Assembly (NCBI GenBank): GCA_046728935.1
Contig: JBKPFS010000053.1
Span: 1-8,447 of the forward strand
Direction: 5' to 3'
DNA: 8,447 nucleotides
Source: DATAFO01 sp046728935
GTDB taxonomy: Bacteria > Actinomycetota > Thermoleophilia > Solirubrobacterales > 70-9
Position numbers and translations under genes: made by a program
Shown: positions 1 through 4,888 of the stretch, piece by piece
How positions within the stretch are numbered: the stretch's first letter is position 1
Layout of the letters: each line of letters starts with the position of its first letter
Notes under the pieces: model-generated
Told to the model about the DNA's origin: nothing
What the model saw: only the letters and a program-made list of their open reading frames with translations
The model's database searches: none

Positions 1-503
1 GCCGGGTCTTCGGCGGCGCCTTGGTCGCGCTCGCCGCAAGCTGGCGCCCACCAGCCGCTGAACATCGAGCACCGCAGGAGGATCCTCGAACGGGACGCTC
101 ACCGCCCCCGCGATCGGACGGATGCGGGCCGCCCCCGCGGCTCTCGCCGGCCCGCGGACGAGCCGCCGCTCCGGTGGAGCGCGACTCGCTGCTGCTGTAC
201 ATGCGAAGCGGCACTCTTGGCGAAGCCGTCCGACACCCCGCAAGGGACGAAACCCAGGCCTCTCGGTCAAATCGCACCCGCGCTCCCGCATTCGCTCTAA
301 GGGAGCGTGTTCCCAAGGTCCGTCGGTCACAGGCAGCTCGCGCCGATCGTGGCGACTTCCAGGGAGCTGCGTCACTCAATCGGCCCCGCGTGCGTCACGG
401 ATGCATCCCGGATGCCCCGCACCACCCCGCCTCACCGCCCCGGTTCCCGCGTCTGGTGCGGGCTGACGGGACCCTGCGCGGTGGGTCGCCTCCCGCGCTG
501 CAA
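1..503. other. Stretch without a supported gene, downstream of tRNA-Pro
   Basis: About 500 bases in which I can support no gene. Plus-strand frames are open for long runs, but their translations are Arg/Pro/Ala/Ser-rich low-complexity protein of the kind random GC-rich DNA gives. One frame reads straight through the antisense of the tRNA. A short frame ending in TGA at 59-61 has a basic tail (LRRRLGRARRKLAPTSR) and could be the last codons of a gene entering from the left, but this is unproven. The 3' part contains inverted repeats: GGATGCATCC at 399-408 overlapping GCATCC-C-GGATGC at 403-415, and a 9-bp pair CCCGCACCA/TGGTGCGGG at 416-424 and 454-462. These could be 3' structure of the tRNA transcript or binding sites. 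No RNase P, SRP or tmRNA signature was found on either strand. Confidence 0.5.
476..498 (-). terminator. Candidate stem-loop terminator of tRNA-Pro
   Basis: A 6-bp GC stem (GCGCGG at 476-481 pairing with CCGCGC at 493-498) with an 11-base loop lies about 6 bases past the tRNA 3' end on the minus strand. No U-tract follows, as is common in high-GC actinobacteria. The position fits a terminator or processing signal, but the stem is short. Confidence 0.3.
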
Positions 504-577
504 TCGGGGCGGCCGGATTTGAACCGGCGACCTCACCGACCCGAACGGTGCGCGCTACCAGGCTGCGCCACGCCCCG
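504..577 (-). tRNA. tRNA-Pro (anticodon CGG)
   Basis: The minus strand folds as a complete 74-nt cloverleaf. The acceptor stem is CGGGGCG/CGCCCCG with discriminator A; the D arm is GCGC-AGCCTGGTA-GCGC; the anticodon arm is CACCG-TTCGGGT-CGGTG; the variable loop is AGGTC; the T arm is GCCGG-TTCAAAT-CCGGC. All stems pair fully. The anticodon at loop positions 34-36 is CGG, so it decodes CCG proline codons, which are frequent in this genome. The CCA end is not encoded (the sequence continues TTG) and must be added by the CCA-adding enzyme. The first base pair is C1-G72, a known bacterial tRNA-Pro identity feature. The gene is transcribed away from the VTT gene at 622, so the two share a short divergent upstream region. 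Confidence 0.97.
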
Positions 578-613
578 AGAGTAGGTCCAGTATTGCGAAA
601 ACTTGCCCCTCGC

Positions 614-619
614 CATACT
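614..619 (+). promoter_or_regulatory. Weak candidate -10 box for the VTT gene
   Basis: CATACT matches the TATAAT consensus at four of six positions. A TSS 7-9 bases downstream would fall at about 626-628, on the second GTG of the gene. No Shine-Dalgarno sequence is present upstream of either GTG, which fits a leaderless transcript. No good -35 box is seen at the right distance. Confidence 0.3.
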
Positions 620-621
620 CA

Positions 622-1350
622 GTGGGCGTGCTCGAAGAGGCTGCCAGAGGCGAGGATCAGCGCGGCCGTCCGCCCCTGACTGGGGTGCTCATCAGCCTCG
701 CCGGGATCGCCGCGTTCGGGCTCGTCGTGCTGCTCGTACACCCACTTCGCGACGGGGTGTCCGACGCGGTGGGGGGCGACACCGGGGCGCTCCGGGAGCA
801 GCTTCGCGACCTCGACGTCGTCGGGGCGCTGATCGTGTACGCGCTCGCGCTCGCCCACGCGTTCGTCTGGTACCCGGCCGAGATCCTCAACGCGGCCGCC
901 GGCTATGTCTACGGGTTCTGGCTCGCGCTGCCGATGGTGATGTCGGGGTGGCTCTTGAACGGGATGGTCGCCTACTGGATCGGGCGCTACGGGGCCCGGC
1001 CGCTGCTCTACCGCCTGTTCGGCCGCGAGCGGTTCCTGCGCTACGAGGGCATCGTCGAGCGCGGCGGCATCACGCTGCTCCTCTCCGTGCGCCTGATCCC
1101 GATCCTGCCATTCAGCCTCATCAGCTACGCGATCGGCTCGGCCCGCGTGCCGCTCCCGAGGTTCCTCTGGACGACCGCCGTCGGCTACCTGCCCATCACC
1201 GCGATCTTCGTCTACCTCGGCAGCCGCCTCGAGGAGCTCTCCGCCACCGACCCGTGGCTGTGGGTCGGGGCGCTCGTGCTGATCGCGCTCTTCGTGTTCA
1301 CGCGGTGGCTGGCCCGGACGTTCGATCACCGGCCCGCGCCCGACCCTTAG
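622..1350 (+). CDS. VTT/TVP38-TMEM64 family (DedA-like) integral membrane protein
   Basis: This 242-residue polytopic membrane protein belongs to the VTT (SNARE-associated, PF09335) superfamily. Members are thought to act in lipid scrambling or transport and envelope homeostasis; the substrate here is unknown. A hydrophobic segment lies near residues 20-40, followed by an extracytoplasmic or interfacial stretch. Further segments lie at about 66-86, 96-120, 181-201 and 210-232. The family hallmark is at about 150-190: RLIPILPFSLISYAIG followed by a second amphipathic half and GYLP, matching the re-entrant R-x-x-P-x-x-P-F motif. Upstream, NAAAGYVYGFW matches the small-residue half-motif. Start: GTG 622 is the outer choice; GTG 628 fits the leaderless spacing from the CATACT box better and removes two residues. 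The stop TAG (1348-1350) is the first triplet of repeat element 1. The gene converges on the DsbA-like gene, separated by only 45 bp. Confidence 0.9.
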   Translation: MGVLEEAARGEDQRGRPPLTGVLISLAGIAAFGLVVLLVHPLRDGVSDAVGGDTGALREQLRDLDVVGALIVYALALAHAFVWYPAEILNAAAGYVYGFWLALPMVMSGWLLNGMVAYWIGRYGARPLLYRLFGRERFLRYEGIVERGGITLLLSVRLIPILPFSLISYAIGSARVPLPRFLWTTAVGYLPITAIFVYLGSRLEELSATDPWLWVGALVLIALFVFTRWLARTFDHRPAPDP

Positions 1351-1415
1351 AGGGCTGATGCGGGTTATGCACGCACGCGGATGACGCGCACGCAACTAAC
1401 CCCCATCAACCCTCT
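1348..1415. repeat. REP/BIME-like palindromic element, compact copy; likely bidirectional terminator
   Basis: This is an imperfect palindrome centred at about 1382. Positions 1349-1367 pair with 1397-1415 at 17 of 19 positions, and an inner CGCG/CGCG pair (1376-1379 with 1385-1388) closes a GATGA loop. Arm A reads on the plus strand from the TAG at 1348 (core GGGCTGATGCGGGTTAT). Arm B reads on the minus strand (core GGGTTGATGGGGGTTAG). Both arms recur at 4721-4888 in the opposite orientation. It lies between two convergent genes and contains both stop codons: TAG 1348-1350 of the VTT gene and TAG 1398-1396 of the DsbA-like gene. A hairpin of this strength there would end transcription from both sides. 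There is no obvious U-tract and no target-site duplication. I do not recognise it as a named repeat family. Confidence 0.85.
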
Positions 1416-2103
1416 CGGACACCGCCTCGATCGCCGACTCGATCTCCTCCAGCGAGGGCGAGTCCACCAGCGTCTTCTCGTTCGTCGGTCCCGCGACGAT
1501 CACCGCAGGCTCGGCGGGCAGGCGAAGCTCGGCCGCGAGCTCGCCGTCCGCCTCCACGCGATCGAGGACCGCCGGCTCGTCCAGGTCGCGCTCCCACTGG
1601 TCCACGTCCATCTCGGGCACCGCCTCGGCGAGCTCGTGGAGGAGCTCATCGGTGACGCCCCCCTCCCCCACAAGGTCCTGATTGCGGACGAAGAGGTCCG
1701 CGTACTGCCACTGGCGACCCTGCTCTCCGGCCGCCGTCGCGGCGAGCGCGGCCTCGGTGCTCGAGCGGCCCGCGACCGAGAAGTGGCGCAGCGCGAGCCG
1801 GGCGCGCCCCGTCCGCGCGTAAGCCTCCACCAGCGGGTCGATCGTCTCGACCTGGTAGTCGGCGCAGGTCGTGCACTGGAGGTCGTTGAAGACGGTGACG
1901 GTGACCTCGGCATCGTCGGGCCCCACGTAGGCGCCGTCCTGTTCGATGCCCCCGAACAGGCGCTGCACGTCGTTGATCCCGCCCACGTGCTGCGCCTGTG
2001 GCCCACCCTCGCCGATCGCGAGGGAGACGATCGCGTAGAGCAGCGCCAGCGCGCCCGCGCCGAGGGCGATGCGCGGGACCCAGGGGCTTCCAGCCCGGCT
2101 CAA
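1396..2103 (-). CDS. DsbA-like membrane-anchored thiol:disulfide oxidoreductase
   Basis: This 235-residue protein of the DsbA/Thioredoxin_4 type probably catalyses disulfide formation or isomerisation outside the cytoplasmic membrane. An uncleaved-looking N-terminal signal anchor spans about residues 11-30 (ALGAGALALLYAIVSLAI). A thioredoxin fold begins with VTVTVFNDLQCTTC, giving redox motif C77-T-T-C80; these are the only cysteines. A helical insertion spans about 110-190. The cis-proline region is LPAEPAVIVAG (P199). The length is normal for actinobacterial DsbA-like proteins. The start is TTG at 2103, chosen because it keeps the membrane segment; no clear Shine-Dalgarno is seen. It lies 25 bp downstream of a small unknown gene and is probably co-transcribed with it. 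The last five residues (RVDGG) and the stop are encoded by arm B of the palindromic repeat. Confidence 0.88.
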   Translation of the reverse strand: MSRAGSPWVPRIALGAGALALLYAIVSLAIGEGGPQAQHVGGINDVQRLFGGIEQDGAYVGPDDAEVTVTVFNDLQCTTCADYQVETIDPLVEAYARTGRARLALRHFSVAGRSSTEAALAATAAGEQGRQWQYADLFVRNQDLVGEGGVTDELLHELAEAVPEMDVDQWERDLDEPAVLDRVEADGELAAELRLPAEPAVIVAGPTNEKTLVDSPSLEEIESAIEAVSERVDGG

Positions 2104-2128
2104 GGCGCAGCGCCCGCGTGGCGCCCGG

Positions 2129-2413
2129 CTATCCCGCCACCGCCTTGTAGTACCGAACGGCGAGCCCGGTCAGCAGCGTCTCGAACGCCTCCTCGACCGG
2201 AGTCTCGGTGCTGCGCGCGTAGGCCTCCAGGCCGCTGCTCTGGATTCGCTCGCTGCGGGCGACGACCTCGTCGACGAGGTCCGGATGCTCGTCGCAGAAG
2301 TACGCGCCGATCGAATAGAGCTCGGTGTCCATCAGCGAGGCGATGAACGCGTCGCTCGAAGAGGTCGCGCTCTCGCCGGCCAGCGGTGTCGCCTCGTCGC
2401 TCACGCGCGACAT
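2129..2413 (-). CDS. Small protein of unknown function, first gene of a pair with the DsbA-like gene
   Basis: I do not recognise this 94-residue protein. It begins MSRVSDEATPL, has a Ser/Thr/Ala-rich N-terminus to about residue 20, and then reads as a mostly helical acidic domain. Seen features are SLMDTELYSIGAYFCDEHPDL and a C-terminal helix ending LTGLAVRYYKAVAG. It has no signal peptide or membrane segment and one cysteine, so it is probably cytosolic. The start is ATG at 2413. The frame is open upstream to 2533, but that extension is Arg/Pro-rich and runs into the divergent promoter region, so I leave it out. No Shine-Dalgarno or clear promoter was found. The coding case rests on the good helical periodicity, normal composition and tight 25-bp spacing to the DsbA-like gene. 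Confidence 0.68.
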   Translation of the reverse strand: MSRVSDEATPLAGESATSSSDAFIASLMDTELYSIGAYFCDEHPDLVDEVVARSERIQSSGLEAYARSTETPVEEAFETLLTGLAVRYYKAVAG

Positions 2414-2505
2414 CGTAGAGTCGTCGCGCCGCGCCGGGCCGCGACGAAATCGTCCACGTCGGCGGCTGGCCGGTGCGGCGAAGACGGAATTTGCGGCCAA
2501 ATCCG

Positions 2506-2534
2506 TTGACACGTCCGCCGCTAGCGTTAACACT
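2506..2534 (+). promoter_or_regulatory. Housekeeping sigma-factor promoter of the IF2_N-like gene
   Basis: A perfect -35 box TTGACA (2506-2511) is followed after 17 bp by AACACT (2529-2534), which keeps the key A2 and T6 of the -10 hexamer; the overlapping TTAACA/TAACAC registers at 2527-2533 are alternatives. The TSS is predicted near 2541, giving a leader of about 27 bases. It is the best promoter in the window and sits in a locally AT-richer patch. The divergent 2129-2413 gene starts about 90 bp away on the other strand. Confidence 0.7.
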
Positions 2535-2555
2535 TACAAACACACGGAACACGAG

Positions 2556-2561
2556 AGGAGG
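2556..2561 (+). promoter_or_regulatory. Shine-Dalgarno site fixing a TTG start
   Basis: A perfect AGGAGG sits six bases before TTG 2568. It decides the start of the small downstream gene, since the same frame is open back to 2325 with no equivalent site, and the promoter at 2506-2534 lies inside that longer frame. Confidence 0.85.
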
Positions 2562-2567
2562 AGACAG

Positions 2568-2750
2568 TTGGCCATCCATCTGACGCCCACCGAGCTCGCC
2601 GAGGAAGTCAACATGAAGCGGCGGGAGGTGATCTCCAAGTGCATGGAGATGGGCGTTCCGATCTTCAACGGCCGTATCGACAAGACCCTCTTCGTCTCCT
2701 CGCTGCGCCAGCTCACCCAGCAGGCCAAGCAGCCGCAAACCGCCGCCTGA
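2568..2750 (+). CDS. Small winged-helix protein resembling the IF2 N-terminal domain
   Basis: A 60-residue protein starting at TTG 2568 just after a perfect AGGAGG. The pattern LTPTELAEEVNMKRREVI followed by SKCMEMGVPIFNGRIDKTLF is a helix-turn-helix plus wing. It resembles the IF2_N module (PF04760) at the N-terminus of translation initiation factor IF-2 and, more distantly, MerR/excisionase-type domains. In IF-2 such modules contact the ribosome; in MerR relatives they bind DNA. Here the module stands alone, followed by a short Gln-rich tail (QLTQQAKQPQTAA). No IF-2 GTPase domain follows: the stop TGA at 2748-2750 is followed by 149 non-coding bases. The strong promoter and ribosome site suggest high constitutive expression. 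A nucleic-acid-binding or ribosome-associated role is inference. Confidence 0.83.
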   Translation: MAIHLTPTELAEEVNMKRREVISKCMEMGVPIFNGRIDKTLFVSSLRQLTQQAKQPQTAA

Positions 2751-2775
2751 GTCCAAAACCACCTCGCCCGCGCTA

Positions 2776-2803
2776 GCGACTGAGTCGCGGTAAGCGCGGT
2801 TAC
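2776..2803 (+). terminator. Possible short hairpins after the IF2_N-like gene
   Basis: GCGAC-TGA-GTCGC (2776-2788) is followed by GTAA/TTAC (2790-2793 with 2800-2803), 25-50 bases after the stop. They could slow or end transcription from the strong upstream promoter before the acyl-CoA synthetase gene. The stems are short and no U-tract follows, so read-through into that gene is equally possible. Confidence 0.25.
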
Positions 2804-2899
2804 AAGCTGCCGGGGTCGTCGCTAACCCTGGACACCCCCCTCTCCGCCACGCTCAGGTAGGTTTCCACTCCCCAAGAGCACGAGGAGGAGAGAGGACGG

Positions 2900-4708
2900 A
2901 TGGAGACGGCGACGGCGGCCTCTCCCGCGGCTGAGATCCGCTCGACCACGATCGCCGACCTGCTTCCGGCGGCGGTCGCGGAGCACGGCTCGACCCCGGC
3001 GGTCCGCTACAAGGACGAGAGCGGGGTCTGGGTCTCGAAGACCTTCACCGAGGTCGGCGAGATCGTCCGCAAGCTCTCGCTCGGGCTCATGGACCTCGGC
3101 GTCGAGAAGGGCGACAAGGTCGCGATCCTCGCCAACACGCGTCCTGAGTGGACGTACTTCGACTTCGCCGCGCTGGCCGCGGGTCCGGTCGTCGTCCCGA
3201 TCTACCAGACGAACTCGCCAGAGGAGTGCCAGTACGTGCTGGAGAACTCGGACGCCAAGGTCGTCGTCGTCGAGGACGAAACGCAGCTCGAGAAGGTGCG
3301 CCAGGTCCGAGCGCAGTGTCCGAAGCTCGAGCACGTGGTCCGGATGACCGGGGCGTCGGACGACGCGATCTCGATGGAGGCCCTCGCCGAGCGCGGGGCG
3401 GCCGGTGATCCGGGCGCCTGGGAGGAGCGATGGCGCTCGGTGACCCCGAACGACATCTGCACGTTCATCTACACCTCGGGCACGACCGGGCCGCCGAAGG
3501 GCTGCGTGATCTCGCACGGCAACTACCGCTCGATGTGCGACATGGCGCTGGGTGTGGACGTCTTGGAGAAGGGCGAGGTCACCTACCTCTACCTCCCGTT
3601 GGCGCACTCGTTCGCGCTGCTGATCCAGTTCCTGAGCTTCGCCCTCGGGGGCACCCTCGTCTACTGGGAGCGGGACCCGCTGAAGATCCTCCCCAACCTC
3701 GCCGAGGTGCAACCGACCTACTTCCCGTCGGTCCCGAGAATCTTCGAGAAGATCTACACCGCCTCCACCTCGAACATCGAGAAGGAGGGCGGCCTCAAGA
3801 AGGCCGTCTTCGAGTGGGCGATCCGCGTGGGAAAGAAGGCGCGGGCGCTCGAGCATCAGGGCAAGCGTCCCGGCCCGTTCCTCGCCCTCCAGCACCGGAT
3901 CGCGGACAAGCAGGTGCTCTCGAAGATCCGCGGCCTCTTCGGCGGGCGCCTGAAGCAGGCGGTGAGCGGGGCGGCGCCGATCAACCCGGAGATCCTCGAG
4001 TTCTTCGACGCCGCGGGCGTCCTGGTCGTCGAGGGCTGGGGGATGACCGAAACCTCCACGGCCGCGACCGTCGCGACGCCCGAAGACTTCAAGTTCGGCA
4101 CGATCGGCAAGCCCTTCCCGGGCTGTGAGATCCGAATCGCCGACGACGGCGAGATCCTCGTCAAGGGCCCGAACGTCTTCCAGGGCTACTACAAGAACGA
4201 GGAGGCGACGCGCGAGGCACTTCGCGACGGCTGGCTCCACACCGGCGACCTCGGCGAGTTCGACGAGGACGGGTTTCTCAAGATCACGGGCCGCAAGAAG
4301 GACATCATCATCACCGCCGGCGGGAAGAACATCACCCCGGCGAACCTCGAGGCCGAGATCAAGCAGCATCCGCTCGTCTCGCAATGCGTGGTGATCGGCG
4401 ACCGGCGCCCGTACCTCGTCGCGCTCGTCACGCTCGATCCCGAGGAGGCCGTCAAGTTCGCCAAGGAGAACGGCCTCCCGGAGGACCCCGAGGCGCTGGC
4501 GGAGAACGACCAGGTCCGGGCGGCGATCGAGGCCCACGTCGAGAGGATCAACGAGAGGTTCGCGCGGGTCGAGCAGGTGAAGAAGATCGCGATCCTGCCC
4601 CGCGACCTCTCCCAGGAGGGCGGCGAGCTCACCCCCACGCTCAAGGTGAAGCGCGCCGTGGTGGCCGAGAAGTACGCCGACGAGATCGAGGCGCAGTACG
4701 CGAGCTAG
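2900..4708 (+). CDS. Long-chain fatty-acid--CoA ligase (AMP-forming), FadD15-like
   Basis: This 602-residue ANL-superfamily adenylating enzyme activates a fatty acid with ATP to acyl-AMP and then acyl-CoA, in the cytosol or at the inner membrane face. Motifs in order: phosphate-binding loop YTSGTTGPPKG (191-201); acyl-pocket/gate region with YLPLAHSFAL (231-240) and YFPSVPRIFEKI (274-285); GWGMTET (379-385), contacting adenine; WLHTGD (445-450), with the ribose-binding Asp450; hinge GRKKDIIITAGGKNITP (464-480); and the C-terminal LTPTLKVKR (578-586) carrying the catalytic-lysine region. This order and the length match bacterial FadD15/long-chain ligases. ATG 2900 follows AGGAGG at 2883-2888, spaced 11 bases. 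No convincing promoter was found in 2751-2899. It converges on the patatin gene, whose product could supply fatty acids. Chain-length specificity cannot be read from sequence. Confidence 0.95.
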   Translation: METATAASPAAEIRSTTIADLLPAAVAEHGSTPAVRYKDESGVWVSKTFTEVGEIVRKLSLGLMDLGVEKGDKVAILANTRPEWTYFDFAALAAGPVVVPIYQTNSPEECQYVLENSDAKVVVVEDETQLEKVRQVRAQCPKLEHVVRMTGASDDAISMEALAERGAAGDPGAWEERWRSVTPNDICTFIYTSGTTGPPKGCVISHGNYRSMCDMALGVDVLEKGEVTYLYLPLAHSFALLIQFLSFALGGTLVYWERDPLKILPNLAEVQPTYFPSVPRIFEKIYTASTSNIEKEGGLKKAVFEWAIRVGKKARALEHQGKRPGPFLALQHRIADKQVLSKIRGLFGGRLKQAVSGAAPINPEILEFFDAAGVLVVEGWGMTETSTAATVATPEDFKFGTIGKPFPGCEIRIADDGEILVKGPNVFQGYYKNEEATREALRDGWLHTGDLGEFDEDGFLKITGRKKDIIITAGGKNITPANLEAEIKQHPLVSQCVVIGDRRPYLVALVTLDPEEAVKFAKENGLPEDPEALAENDQVRAAIEAHVERINERFARVEQVKKIAILPRDLSQEGGELTPTLKVKRAVVAEKYADEIEAQYAS

Positions 4709-4720
4709 CCGGCCGATCCG

Positions 4721-4888
4721 CTAGAGGGTTGATGGGGTTAGGCGCGTGCGCGGGGGCGTCGCAGGCCGAGCTGGGCGGTGCACGCGGCCGAGGCAGGTAG
4801 CAGCGCTACCTGCGAGGTCGTGGGTGCCGATCCAGCGACGGCATGCGGCGTCATCCGCGTGCGCGGATAACCCGCATCAGCCCGCTAG
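4721..4888. repeat. REP/BIME-like palindromic element, expanded copy with central hairpin
   Basis: Arm B lies on the plus strand (4723-4752, core GGGTTGATGGGGTTAG) and arm A on the minus strand (4887-4848, core GGGCTGATGCGGGTTAT). The outer ends, 4721-4740 with 4868-4888, pair at almost every position with one mismatch, one G-U and one bulged G. Arm A matches 1348-1387 at 37 of 40 positions; arm B matches 1415-1385 (minus) at 28 positions with two mismatches and one indel. Unlike the compact copy, about 95 extra bases lie between the arms, with a perfect hairpin at the centre (4793-4813) and a 5-bp GGCCG/CGGCC pair at 4764-4768 and 4785-4789. It fills the gap between convergent acyl-CoA synthetase and patatin genes and contains the patatin stop (TAG 4887-4885). 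It is probably a bidirectional terminator and possibly mobile or recombinogenic. Confidence 0.85.
4793..4813. terminator. Perfect hairpin at the centre of the expanded repeat
   Basis: GCAGGTAG at 4793-4800 pairs perfectly with CTACCTGC at 4806-4813 around loop CAGCG. Its centre (4803) nearly coincides with the centre of the outer palindrome (4804.5), so the whole 168-bp element can fold as one long arm capped by this hairpin. It may act as a terminator on either strand or as a protein-binding site. Confidence 0.5.

Noticed and set aside
21..584. A 187-codon plus-strand frame at the left end
   Set aside because: It reads through the antisense of tRNA-Pro, has low-complexity Arg/Pro/Ala/Ser composition, lacks a ribosome site and shows no recognisable domain. 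A fragment RDSLLLYMR faintly recalls sigma-factor region 1.2, but no further similarity follows.
603..611. TTGCCC near 603-608 as a -35 box for the VTT gene
   Set aside because: It lies only 5 bases from the CATACT box, far short of the 16-19 needed.
1381..2346. A 321-codon plus-strand frame
   Set aside because: It is antisense to the DsbA-like gene and the small 2129-2413 gene; composition is shadow-like and it starts inside the palindromic repeat.
2325..2567. An N-terminal extension of the IF2_N-like protein (141 residues in total)
   Set aside because: The perfect promoter (2506-2534) and AGGAGG (2556-2561) both lie within the extension. The added residues are Ser/Arg-rich without domain character, so TTG 2568 is the start.
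2100..2762. A 220-codon minus-strand frame
   Set aside because: It covers the IF2_N-like gene and its strong promoter in antisense and overlaps 2129-2413 in another frame. Its Arg/Gly-rich translation shows no domain.
2822..4537. A 571-codon minus-strand open frame
   Set aside because: It is wholly antisense to the acyl-CoA synthetase gene, with the repetitive Arg/Asp/Leu/Val composition typical of the reverse strand of high-GC coding DNA. The sense strand has all ligase motifs.
4721..4888. A CRISPR array or complete insertion sequence at the repeat
   Set aside because: There are only two inverted arms with no spacer periodicity, no transposase frame and no target-site duplication.
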